39,932 nucleotides of DNA, from positions 1-39,932 of the forward strand of contig JAQXZK010000143.1 of NCBI GenBank assembly GCA_029227175.1, given 5' to 3'. Positions 6,577 through 14,401 of this stretch are shown in pieces; the first letter of the stretch is position 1; every line of letters starts with the position of its first letter. Both the position numbers and the translations under genes were made by a program. The notes under the pieces were generated by a model, which had not been told where the DNA came from, did not search any database, and saw only the letters and a program-made list of their open reading frames with translations. The DNA comes from Bacteroidales bacterium (lineage in GTDB: Bacteria; Bacteroidota; Bacteroidia; Bacteroidales; Bacteroidaceae).

Positions 6577-7851
6577 CTACTCTTCTGTATATCGTTCAAT
6601 AGTCTGGTCTCTGTCCGGACCCACTGACACGATTTTGATAGGAGTCTCAAGTTGCTCTTCCAAGAAAGTCAAATACTGGTTGAACTCCTCCGGGAACTCA
6701 TCTTCGGAAGTCATCTTTGTCATATCTGTTTGCCATCCCGGCAACTCAACATAGACAGGTTCCACACCCTCTGAGATATCAAACGGGAAGTAATCTATCT
6801 CCTCGCCACTCGGCAGACGATATGCCACGCAAGCCTTAATGGTTTCAAAAGTATCCAGCACATCACTCTTCATCATGATGAGCTTGGTTACGCCATCAAC
6901 CATCACAGCATACTTCAAAGCAACGAGGTCAATCCAACCACAGCGGCGCTTACGGCCTGTTACTGCACCAAACTCATGGCCAAGCGCACCGATTTTCTCG
7001 CCTACCTCATCAAAGAGTTCTGTCGGGAATGGTCCCGAACCCACACGCGTACAATATGCCTTGAAAATACCATACACATCACCAATCTTATTAGGTGCAA
7101 CTCCAAGGCCGGTACATGCACCTGCACAAATCGTATTGGACGAGGTCACAAACGGATATGAGCCAAAGTCAATATCAAGCATGGTACCTTGTGCACCCTC
7201 GCACAGAATGCTCTTGCCCTCACGAAGAAGTCCGTTCACCTCATGTTCACTATCAACCAGCGGGAACTGTCTCAAGTACTCAATGCCCTCCATCCAAGCC
7301 TTCTCCATCTCAGAGAGATCGTACTCATAGTTGAGACTTTTGAGAATTTGTTCATGACGGGCTTTGGCTGCTGCATATTTTTTGTCAAAGTCTACCAGCA
7401 AATCACCTACGCGCAAGCCGTTGCGACTTACCTTATCGGTATAGGTCGGGCCGATACCCTTACCGGTCGTGCCAACCTTGGCATCACCCTTAGCTGCTTC
7501 GTACGCAGCATCCAGAATGCGGTGAGTAGGAAGAATCAGATGTGCCTTCTTCGAAATATGAAGGCGCTCCTTCAACGGATGTCCAGAAGCCTCCAAAGCC
7601 TCTGCCTCTGCTTTGAACAATGCAGGATCGAGCACCACCCCATTTCCGATGATATTCACCTTGTTTCCCTGAAAAATGCCGGAAGGAATTGAGCGAAGCA
7701 CATATTTCTGACCTTCGAATTCAAGTGTATGGCCCGCATTGGGTCCACCTTGAAAACGAGCTACCACATCATAACGAGGAGTCAGTACATCGACAACCTT
7801 GCCTTTGCCCTCATCACCCCACTGGAGTCCTAAAAGAATGTCTACTTTCAT
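6577..7851 (-). CDS. purA: adenylosuccinate synthetase
   Basis: PurA joins IMP and aspartate using GTP to make adenylosuccinate, the first committed step to AMP. The 424-residue protein has the standard length. It opens with the P-loop GLQWGDEGKGKVVD, followed by QGGPNAGHT (substrate-binding His), then VGTTGKGIGPTYTDK near 125, EGAQGTMLDIDFGSYPFVTSS near 220 and GRKRRCGWID near 300, all family signatures. Its start lies 6 nt after the stop of the Fur-family gene, so the two are co-transcribed. A strong terminator follows. Confidence 0.98.
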   Translation of the reverse strand: MKVDILLGLQWGDEGKGKVVDVLTPRYDVVARFQGGPNAGHTLEFEGQKYVLRSIPSGIFQGNKVNIIGNGVVLDPALFKAEAEALEASGHPLKERLHISKKAHLILPTHRILDAAYEAAKGDAKVGTTGKGIGPTYTDKVSRNGLRVGDLLVDFDKKYAAAKARHEQILKSLNYEYDLSEMEKAWMEGIEYLRQFPLVDSEHEVNGLLREGKSILCEGAQGTMLDIDFGSYPFVTSSNTICAGACTGLGVAPNKIGDVYGIFKAYCTRVGSGPFPTELFDEVGEKIGALGHEFGAVTGRKRRCGWIDLVALKYAVMVDGVTKLIMMKSDVLDTFETIKACVAYRLPSGEEIDYFPFDISEGVEPVYVELPGWQTDMTKMTSEDEFPEEFNQYLTFLEEQLETPIKIVSVGPDRDQTIERYTEE

Positions 7852-7857
7852 AATGAT

Positions 7858-8346
7858 TTATATCTTCTTGTTTTTATTTTCTTTCATCTGGCGTTTACTC
7901 AACCTGTCGCATTTGCTGCACAAACCATAAACATAAAGCGAATAATGCGAGATATTGAATCGATTAGGCTTTGACGATTCTATCATATTCTGCAAATCCA
8001 CATTATGGAATTCTATCACACTTCCGCACTGTGTACAAATCAAGTGATGATGTGTTTCACGATTATAGCATTTCTCGTACTGCGAAGAATTGCCAAACTG
8101 ATGTTTGATGACCAACCTGGCATCAATCAGTAAAATGATGGTATTGTAAAGAGTGGCACGACTTACACGAAATTTCTCTTCGTCGGCCATGATAGTATAA
8201 AGGGTTTCTATATCGAAATGCCCGTCAAGCGAATAGATGGTATCAAGTATAGCGTAACGTTCAGGAGTCTTTCTGTGACCTCTGCTGGTGAGATATTCCG
8301 TGAATATCTGTCGGACGGTTTCCTTTACATTCGGATTGCTAATCAT
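7858..8346 (-). CDS. Fur-family transcriptional regulator
   Basis: This 162-residue metal-responsive repressor has an N-terminal winged helix (about 15-90: TPERYAILDTIYSLDGHFDIETLY...VSRATLYNTI) and a C-terminal metal-binding and dimer domain. The C-terminal domain contains HHHLICTQCGSVIEF and, later, YGLCSKCDRL, two CxxC pairs typical of the structural zinc site. It could be Fur, Zur or PerR; the sequence alone does not decide. It is the first gene of a two-gene transcript with purA. The promoter at 8380-8412 is a perfect match, and a small inverted repeat (8367-8378) sits near the expected transcription start. Confidence 0.93.
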   Translation of the reverse strand: MISNPNVKETVRQIFTEYLTSRGHRKTPERYAILDTIYSLDGHFDIETLYTIMADEEKFRVSRATLYNTIILLIDARLVIKHQFGNSSQYEKCYNRETHHHLICTQCGSVIEFHNVDLQNMIESSKPNRFNISHYSLYVYGLCSKCDRLSKRQMKENKNKKI

Positions 8347-8379
8347 ATCATCCCATCACAAATTTGGACGCTACAGCGT

Positions 8380-8412
8380 ACAAAGATAATTTATTTTTTA
8401 GGTCTACACAAA
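8380..8412 (-). promoter_or_regulatory. promoter of Fur-family gene and purA
   Basis: On the minus strand a -33 TTTG (8409-8412) and a -7 TATCTTTGT (8380-8388) are 20 nt apart. Just downstream, ACGCTGTAGCGT (8367-8378) is a perfect inverted repeat with 5-bp arms and could be an operator. It does not resemble the classical Fur box. Confidence 0.75.
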
Positions 8413-8423
8413 AATATGCCTAA

Positions 8424-8441
8424 AAGTGACGACAACGTCGT
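8424..8441 (-). terminator. weak terminator candidate after the AlkD-like gene
   Basis: ACGAC (8429-8433) pairs with GTCGT (8437-8441) around AAC, and a short T-stretch (CACTTTTAGG) follows on the minus strand. The stem is short, so the call is tentative. Confidence 0.35.
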
Positions 8442-8448
8442 AAAAATT

Positions 8449-9126
8449 TCACTCTCGCCAAGGCTGTGCCTCCTCAGACACAAACCGATAAAGAGATTTG
8501 GCATTGTCGTCTGCCGATTCGCAGCATGACTCCACCTTGCGGCACACCTTGAAAGCATGTTCCAGTGAATGTTGCATGTATCTTCTCAAGGCTGCCATAA
8601 CCGCCATTTTGACAGCATAAGAACCACTGAGGAATGCTGCTACAGCCTGATCCAAGAACTCATTGGCAACACGTTCTTCCATATCTCCTTTTTGTGCCAA
8701 CAATCGAGCGACAAGTTGAAATCCGCAAACCTGAAAATATTCCCTTCCATCTGCTATCCACTGAAAAGCCTTTGAGGGCGCATAAGGCAAATACTGAAAC
8801 AGATTCATTGTTGTCAATTCGGCAATTTCCTGCGTGCGGATATCCTCCACCCAAATATCAGCCACCTCCGGCAGGAACTCATCTACCGGCATCAGGAAAG
8901 CAGCCAGTATCTTGCTCTCTCTTACATTTTCATTCCACAAGTATTGAGCCAGCACACGATTTTTCTCAAACTTCTTCGCAATCTGCTTGAGACGAGGCAG
9001 TTCCACACCGAAATTTACCCGATAGTGCAACCCTTTCTCGCGCATACTTGCCGATACAGCTCCATTCATACTCAATCGGAGTTGTAATTTCACCTCGCTT
9101 AACTGTTCCTTCAGTTCGTCTGTCAT
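8449..9126 (-). CDS. DNA alkylation repair protein (AlkD-like, HEAT-like repeats)
   Basis: This 225-residue all-helical protein resembles the AlkD/AlkC-like DNA alkylation repair family, glycosylases that excise 3-methyladenine and 7-methylguanine. Visible features are YRVNFGVELPRLKQIAKKF near residue 35, the conserved entry helix, and repeated helical pairs such as RESKILAAFLM and SGSYAVKMAVMAALRRYMQ. I did not verify the catalytic Asp by alignment. The length is close to characterised AlkD proteins. It starts 13 nt after the DPP III stop, so it is the second gene of that transcript. It could be a diverged paralogue without glycosylase activity. Confidence 0.78.
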   Translation of the reverse strand: MTDELKEQLSEVKLQLRLSMNGAVSASMREKGLHYRVNFGVELPRLKQIAKKFEKNRVLAQYLWNENVRESKILAAFLMPVDEFLPEVADIWVEDIRTQEIAELTTMNLFQYLPYAPSKAFQWIADGREYFQVCGFQLVARLLAQKGDMEERVANEFLDQAVAAFLSGSYAVKMAVMAALRRYMQHSLEHAFKVCRKVESCCESADDNAKSLYRFVSEEAQPWRE

Positions 9127-9139
9127 AGTCTCTTCCTCT

Positions 9140-11110
9140 CTAATCTAAAAATGAATAATCTCGCGAATAACGAAGCATTTGCTCATCGTAAGCCTCTCCA
9201 TACAGCACATGCACATCTCTTATTTCCCCATTGGCTGCATATACCGGAACAATGAGGGGATTGACAAATCCCTTATACGGAGCCAGATTCAACCGCTTGT
9301 AACGGCGGAGCACCTCGCGATGAATTCGCTTGTCTACCTTCACTGCATACGTCTCCACCAAACAACGAGCCGCCTCATAATCTCCGGTTGACTTGATACG
9401 CTGGACCTCGGCCAACAACTCACCGACAAGGCTGCGCAAGGCCTCATAGTCATGAATGAGCAGATAAGTTTTCCCTCCACGTTTCTCTAAAGTCATGACT
9501 CGACTATTCTGTCCATGTTCATAACACCAGCGTGCTATCAACTGTCGGTTTCTCATGTGCGATTCCTCAAGCATAGCACCCGGTTGGATACGCACCAGTT
9601 GCGTCATCAAGCCGTTCATCATGTAATGATAATACTGTGCCTTATATGCCTCCCCATCAGGCAGGAGACCCAATTCGACCATTTTCGAATCAGCCATGTA
9701 ATACAAGCCAAACAAGTCTGCACGTGCTTCTTCTATCGTTGCCCCATAAGCCTTCAACGCGTCCGCGTCAACTTCAGGCAGCAAACGCCCCGAACCATGG
9801 CCCAAGCACTCGTGCAAGTCTGTATGTAAGTCGTCCGTAAGATGCCCATAGCGCTTAATCAATTTCTGTTCCTTCTTACTGTATACAAATTCCTCGTCGA
9901 ACCCGCTTCCCTGCGATGCCAGACTGTAGGCTTCTGTAATATTTCCTATTGTAACCGACTTAGAGCCATAAGCTGCACGAATCCAATTTGAATTGGGCAG
10001 GTTAATGCCTATCGCTGTAGCAGGATAGAGGTCTCCGGCCAACACAACAGCGGTTATTACTTTGGCCGATACACCTTTGACCAACGGTTTCTTAAAACGG
10101 TTATCTATCGGTGAATGGTCCTCAAACCACTGTGCGTTTGAACTGATGACCTCCGTACGATGTGTCGCCTCCATATCCTTGAAGTTCACCAAGGCTTCCC
10201 ACGAAGCCTTCATGCCCAATGGGTCGCCATATGTCTCAGTAAACCCATTGATAAAGTCTACACGAGAGTCCAAATCCTTTACCCATTCAACGGCATAGTC
10301 GTCGAAGAGTTTCAAATCACCTGTTTCATAAAAAGAAATCAGAGACTCAATAACACGTCTCTGCTGCTCATTTTCAGCCACAGCCTCAGCCTGATGAAGC
10401 CAGTAAACGATGCGCTCTATCACTTTGCCATAACGCCCACCGACTTTCCAGACCTCTTCCCGAATCGTGCCGTCATCATCCTTCACCAACCGGCTGTTCA
10501 ACCCATAAGAAACAGGAGTTTCGTCTGTAACGTCTTTTTGGCGCTCGTAAAACTGCTCTACTTCAGCCTGCGTAACACCCTGATAATAATTACATGCAGA
10601 CGTAGCCACAAGGTCTTCTCCCTCTGATTGGTTGACGCGTTTCGGCATCACATTAGAATCGAAAATGACCGGAAAGAGTTCAGCAACCATTTCTCCCACT
10701 GTTTCACCCTCCCGCAAAGGGAGTTTGTCTGTCGGAAGCTTGTTTATCTCTTCACGCAAGAACTCCGGAGAGAAACGCGGAACGAATTTTTCGCAACCAT
10801 AATGATGGTGAATACCACTCGAAAACCAAACACGCTTCAAGTATACGGTCAACGCCTTATATGACTTTAGATTTCTTCTGCCCGAGTAGTTGATATAGAC
10901 AGCCTCAAGCAGTTTGCGTATGCGCAGATTATACCGACCGTTCTGGTCAAACAAAATATCACGACCGGTCAAGGCCGCTTCACTCAGATAATAAACGAGT
11001 TTTTTCTGCTGTAGTGACAACGTATCGAAATGCTTCACCTCGTAACGTATCAGTTGTAAGTCAGCAAACCGATCAACAACTATTTCCTTTTTTTTAAAAG
11101 CTCTTGTCAT
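9140..11110 (-). CDS. dipeptidyl peptidase III-family metallopeptidase (M49)
   Basis: This 656-residue zinc exopeptidase should release dipeptides from peptide N-termini. The zinc motif HECLGHGSGR lies near residue 432 and the matching glutamate motif EEARADLFGLYYM near 460. HECLGH instead of HELLGH is the form known in the Bacteroides DPP III. The upstream block GINLPNSNWIRAAYGSKSV is also typical of M49. No signal peptide is visible (it begins MTRAFKKKEIVVD), so it is predicted cytosolic. Homologues are sometimes mislabelled as dihydrofolate reductase, which the motifs contradict. It is the first gene of a pair with the AlkD-like gene. Confidence 0.93.
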   Translation of the reverse strand: MTRAFKKKEIVVDRFADLQLIRYEVKHFDTLSLQQKKLVYYLSEAALTGRDILFDQNGRYNLRIRKLLEAVYINYSGRRNLKSYKALTVYLKRVWFSSGIHHHYGCEKFVPRFSPEFLREEINKLPTDKLPLREGETVGEMVAELFPVIFDSNVMPKRVNQSEGEDLVATSACNYYQGVTQAEVEQFYERQKDVTDETPVSYGLNSRLVKDDDGTIREEVWKVGGRYGKVIERIVYWLHQAEAVAENEQQRRVIESLISFYETGDLKLFDDYAVEWVKDLDSRVDFINGFTETYGDPLGMKASWEALVNFKDMEATHRTEVISSNAQWFEDHSPIDNRFKKPLVKGVSAKVITAVVLAGDLYPATAIGINLPNSNWIRAAYGSKSVTIGNITEAYSLASQGSGFDEEFVYSKKEQKLIKRYGHLTDDLHTDLHECLGHGSGRLLPEVDADALKAYGATIEEARADLFGLYYMADSKMVELGLLPDGEAYKAQYYHYMMNGLMTQLVRIQPGAMLEESHMRNRQLIARWCYEHGQNSRVMTLEKRGGKTYLLIHDYEALRSLVGELLAEVQRIKSTGDYEAARCLVETYAVKVDKRIHREVLRRYKRLNLAPYKGFVNPLIVPVYAANGEIRDVHVLYGEAYDEQMLRYSRDYSFLD

Positions 11111-11116
11111 GCGATG

Positions 11117-11163
11117 TTATTACAAAATAAATGCCCCCTGAGGAAACTATCCTCAAGCGGCAT
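11117..11163 (-). terminator. terminator after the AraC-type gene
   Basis: TGAGGA (11139-11144) pairs with TCCTCA (11150-11155), extended after a short mismatch by ATGCC/GGCAT. A T-rich stretch (ATTTATTTTG) follows on the minus strand. It lies between the AraC-type gene and DPP III. Confidence 0.6.
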
Positions 11164-11185
11164 TATCCATATTCCTCTTCTTAAA

Positions 11186-11644
11186 TTATTTGTGCATGTT
11201 CTTCTTGCGGAAAGAATGGGGTGTCTCACCCACGTATTTATAGAACGCAGCATAGAAAGACTGGCGGTTGGCAAAACCTACCATTGCACTGATCTCCTCT
11301 ATGGTATTGTCGGCATAGCGTTTGTCTGTCATCAAATGTTTGGCATCCCGAATCCTGTTTTCATTCAGCAAGCTGGAGAAATTGATTCCAAAGCGAGAAT
11401 TGATTACAGCCGACAAATAACGCGTATTGGTATTCAATTCCTCTGCCAATTTCACAGCAGTAAAGTCCGGATCACGATATCTTTTCTGCAATAATATAAT
11501 GGACAGAATCTTTTCATACAACTCATCGGCAAGTTCTGGACGAATCAAGCCGCGGTAAGCCGCATTTTTCTGTTTTTTCTCACGCAAATTATAAGGCATT
11601 TTCTTCTCATGCCCTTCCATTTGCGATGTTTCTACGTTTTTCAT
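11186..11644 (-). CDS. AraC-type helix-turn-helix regulator (short)
   Basis: This 152-residue protein consists of a roughly 45-residue leader and a C-terminal AraC/XylS DNA-binding domain. The two helix-turn-helix units are visible: FTAVKLAEELNTNTRYLSAVIN near residues 60-85, and IEEISAMVGFANRQSFYAAFYKYVGETPHSFR near 112-145, the latter with the classic G-F-x-x-Q/S-x-F signature. There is no ligand-binding domain, so the signal is unknown. Stand-alone AraC domains of this size are common in Bacteroidales. It is flanked by terminators on both sides, so it is a single-gene transcript. Its targets cannot be inferred. Confidence 0.88.
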   Translation of the reverse strand: MKNVETSQMEGHEKKMPYNLREKKQKNAAYRGLIRPELADELYEKILSIILLQKRYRDPDFTAVKLAEELNTNTRYLSAVINSRFGINFSSLLNENRIRDAKHLMTDKRYADNTIEEISAMVGFANRQSFYAAFYKYVGETPHSFRKKNMHK

Positions 11645-11815
11645 AATGGAGATTTCTCTACTTTTTCTTTTTACAACATTTTCTACAAATGTATCAATTT
11701 CCCCTGTATTGGGAAATTATTTTTCGATCATTTCATACATAGTCTGTCAAAAACATCAATACTTCTTTCATTTTGCCATATCGGGAATACAATTTCTCTG
11801 TCAAAACTTTTTACG

Positions 11816-11850
11816 GAAAAGGGACACCGCTATCAACGATGCCCCTTTTT
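11816..11850 (-). terminator. terminator after pepD
   Basis: An imperfect stem pairs AAAAGGGACACCG with CGATGCCCCTTTT across a short loop, 30-60 nt past the pepD stop. Both flanks are A/T-rich, so it could act in either direction. Confidence 0.6.
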
Positions 11851-11878
11851 ATTCCATACGATGTTATTTTACTTTCTC

Positions 11879-13339
11879 TTATTCCTTGACCGGAGACTGT
11901 GCTAATGTAGCTACCAGGAAATCATAGAATCGCTTTACTGACGGGATGTAAGCTCGCTCAGCCGGAGAGTGAGGCGAACGAAGTGTCGGACCGAAGGAAA
12001 TCATATCCAGTCCAGGCATGATAGCGCCAATAATGCCACACTCCAGTCCGGCATGAATAACCTTCACTTGCGCCTCATCGCCGAATTGCTCCTTATATGA
12101 TTTCACCATTGCCTTGAGAATCGGTGACTCCACATTGGGTTGCCAACCGCCATAACCACCACTGGTCTCTACCTTCATACCGGCCATAGAAAAGCATGCT
12201 ATCAGGCTATCGGCCAAGAAATCCTTCATCGTATCGCAAGAACTACGAGCCAGGATGTGAATTTCAGCCTTACCATCTCCTATTTCGACAATGGCCAAGT
12301 TAGAAGAAGTCTCAACGGTATCCGGTACTGTCGGAATCATACGAGTCACACCATCCTGACAAGCAAGAATTGCCGAAATCAAATTATCTTGTATTTCGAC
12401 CGGCACGACGGCTACCGGTGAATGTACCTCCTCGAGAATGAGTTGAATACCACTCTCGATGGTTTCATATTCTGAGGAAATCTGTGCTTCATATTCCTTG
12501 ATATAGGTTTCCAAGTCTGCAATATCATCCGGATTGAACGCCAGCGTGACATGTGCTTCGCGCGGAATAGCATTACGCATATTGCCTCCGGCAAACTCGG
12601 CCATCTGACAATCAAATTCTATCAACAGGTCATGCACAATACGTGCAAGGAGTTTGTTGGCATTGCCGCGTCCCTCGTTTATTTCCAATCCCGAATGTCC
12701 ACCACGCAATCCTTTCAAGGTAATCTTGCGACCGACAAAACCAGGAGTGCAGACTTCCGTCTTGTATTCCAGTTCCGCATTGATGTCCAAACCTCCGGCA
12801 CAGCCGATATATAACAAGCCTTCTTCTTCCGAATCAAGATTAAGCAGAATTTCTCCCTGCAAAGTGTCAGGACTCAATGCATTGGCACCAAACATGCCAG
12901 TTTCCTCATCACGCGTTATCAAAGCCTCCAATGGACCGTGTTTCAAGGTGTTATCCTCGAGAACAGCCATAATAGCAGCCACACCCAAACCGTTGTCAGC
13001 TCCCAGCGTCGTACCTTTGGCCTTCACCCAGTCACCATCAATCCACGTCTGAATGGAATCCTTCGTAAAGTCATGCTGAACATCCACCTCCTTCTGTGGA
13101 ACCATGTCCATGTGAGCCTGAATGATAACACCCTTACGGTTTTCCATTCCCGGGGTGGCAGGCTTACGAATGACAACATTGCCTGCGCCATCTATAAATG
13201 ATTCGAGTCTAAGGTCTTTACCAAATTTCACGATAAATGCTGCAACAGTCTCCGTATGTCCTGACGGACGTGGAATCTGTGTCAACTCATAAAAATGTTT
13301 CCACACACATTGCGGAGTCAGTTCTAAGATTGTGCTCAT
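11879..13339 (-). CDS. pepD: aminoacyl-histidine dipeptidase (Xaa-His dipeptidase)
   Basis: PepD is a cytosolic dizinc peptidase of family M20 that splits Xaa-His and related dipeptides. The 486-residue protein matches the normal length. Signatures are QAHMDMVPQ near residue 80 (metal His and Asp), TLGADNGLGVAAIMAVLED near 118 (bridging Asp), TRDEETGMFGA near 147 (general-base Glu), a lid domain with GLRGGHSGLEINEGRGNANK near 215, and HAGLECGI near 430. It begins MSTILELTPQCVWKHF, as in typical PepD. The upstream lipoprotein gene is 62 nt away on the same strand, so the two may be co-transcribed. Confidence 0.96.
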   Translation of the reverse strand: MSTILELTPQCVWKHFYELTQIPRPSGHTETVAAFIVKFGKDLRLESFIDGAGNVVIRKPATPGMENRKGVIIQAHMDMVPQKEVDVQHDFTKDSIQTWIDGDWVKAKGTTLGADNGLGVAAIMAVLEDNTLKHGPLEALITRDEETGMFGANALSPDTLQGEILLNLDSEEEGLLYIGCAGGLDINAELEYKTEVCTPGFVGRKITLKGLRGGHSGLEINEGRGNANKLLARIVHDLLIEFDCQMAEFAGGNMRNAIPREAHVTLAFNPDDIADLETYIKEYEAQISSEYETIESGIQLILEEVHSPVAVVPVEIQDNLISAILACQDGVTRMIPTVPDTVETSSNLAIVEIGDGKAEIHILARSSCDTMKDFLADSLIACFSMAGMKVETSGGYGGWQPNVESPILKAMVKSYKEQFGDEAQVKVIHAGLECGIIGAIMPGLDMISFGPTLRSPHSPAERAYIPSVKRFYDFLVATLAQSPVKE

Positions 13340-13401
13340 AATAGTATAGTTTTAATTTTTAACCTTTCCGTTCTACAATATATAAGGTATAACATTCCTC
13401 T

Positions 13402-14226
13402 TCAGTCCTGTTCCTTACGTGCCTTCTTCTCTCGGATGAAGTCCAGCCTCAACTGAGCCTCTTCGCGTTGCTGTTTGGCTACAGTTATCGCACATAAGAG
13501 CTGAGACAATTCCAACACGTCATGTGCTGCCTTCACATCAGCTTTCGTGAGCTGGGTCGTATATTTCTTGTCACCTCGAAACTCAACTCGGAGACTCTTA
13601 CCCACATTCATTGCCACAAACGAAATAACATCTCCATCGTCACCCAACTTGTAGTCGGCCTTCTCAATATGTTCGCCCATGTCAGTTGTTTCATAACTGT
13701 CCTTAGCCATCGGTGTCTCAGCGTATGTCTTGTCCGGTGCTGACACACAAACCGACGTGTGGTGAATATTACCTTTGCCGCAATAAATAGACGTCATGCT
13801 CATCTTGCCAAGTTCATCTGTCTGGAATCTCAGGTACGAGCGGTGCAGATTCCGCTCCAAAACCTGTGATGGAGCCAGGTAATTTCCAATCTGCTGATAC
13901 TCGGCATCTTTCTCAAACTTGAATTTTGGTTTCAGTACATCTACCTCACCATTCTTTGCTGCAATGATGCTGTCCAATGTCGCAATGAGACGTTGCTGAC
14001 GAGTTTCTTCCACATCCAATTGCAGACGTTGACCGGCTTTTCGGGTTTCAAACGCTTTGGGATACAACACTTTGATGGTGTCTATCAACATGCGCGCCTC
14101 GTCTAATTCGCCCTTTTCGTATGCTGCCTGTGCCGCCTGCAAGATGGGTTGCGCTTTTTTCTCTACATTGTTGCACGAAACCAATGTCACGCCTAATAAA
14201 AGGCACAAAAAGAATGATTTCCTCAT
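13402..14226 (-). CDS. lipoprotein of unknown function
   Basis: The protein is about 274 residues with a lipoprotein signal (MRKSFFLCLLLGVTLVSC; lipobox LVSC, Cys at 18, followed by Asn-Asn). It would be anchored in the envelope. Residues 20-75 are helical and resemble a short TPR-like segment (AQAAYEKGELDEARMLIDTI). The remainder is mixed and ends in a basic coiled coil (QQREEAQLRLDFIREKKARKEQD). I recognise no named family. The ATG at 14226 is favoured over the one three codons upstream (14235) because it gives the standard lipoprotein start. The promoter -7 box at 14257-14265 lies divergent to that of the CCA enzyme. Confidence 0.82.
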   Translation of the reverse strand: MRKSFFLCLLLGVTLVSCNNVEKKAQPILQAAQAAYEKGELDEARMLIDTIKVLYPKAFETRKAGQRLQLDVEETRQQRLIATLDSIIAAKNGEVDVLKPKFKFEKDAEYQQIGNYLAPSQVLERNLHRSYLRFQTDELGKMSMTSIYCGKGNIHHTSVCVSAPDKTYAETPMAKDSYETTDMGEHIEKADYKLGDDGDVISFVAMNVGKSLRVEFRGDKKYTTQLTKADVKAAHDVLELSQLLCAITVAKQQREEAQLRLDFIREKKARKEQD

Positions 14227-14256
14227 ATTTATCATGTTTCTTCGTTGTTCAGTAGG

Positions 14257-14287
14257 GCAAATTTAATGGAAATATCCGTACTTTTGT
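14257..14287. promoter_or_regulatory. divergent promoter pair, lipoprotein and CCA enzyme
   Basis: On the minus strand TAAATTTGC (14257-14265) and on the plus strand TACTTTTGT (14279-14287) are both exact TAnnTTTG(C/T) -7 elements, only 13 bp apart. Each would use a -33 region lying over or beyond the other. The -33 boxes are not clear. Confidence 0.55.
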
Positions 14288-14331
14288 AGCCAAATACTGC
14301 AAACTTTTCAGAACTTATGGTTTTTTACCTT

Positions 14332-14360
14332 CTGAGATTTCATTTATTGACACATCTCAG
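14332..14360 (+). other. inverted repeat in the leader of the CCA enzyme gene
   Basis: CTGAGAT (14332-14338) is a perfect complement of ATCTCAG (14354-14360) with a 15-nt loop. It lies in the roughly 110-nt 5' leader, 42 nt before the ATG. Function unknown; it may be chance. Confidence 0.35.
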
Positions 14361-14401
14361 TTGGTACGTACAGAAACTATTTAATAGAACAGCCTATTAC
14401 C

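Noticed and set aside
9140..11110. Dihydrofolate reductase, a common label for homologues
   Set aside because: The HECLGH and EEARAD zinc motifs and the length identify an M49 peptidase.
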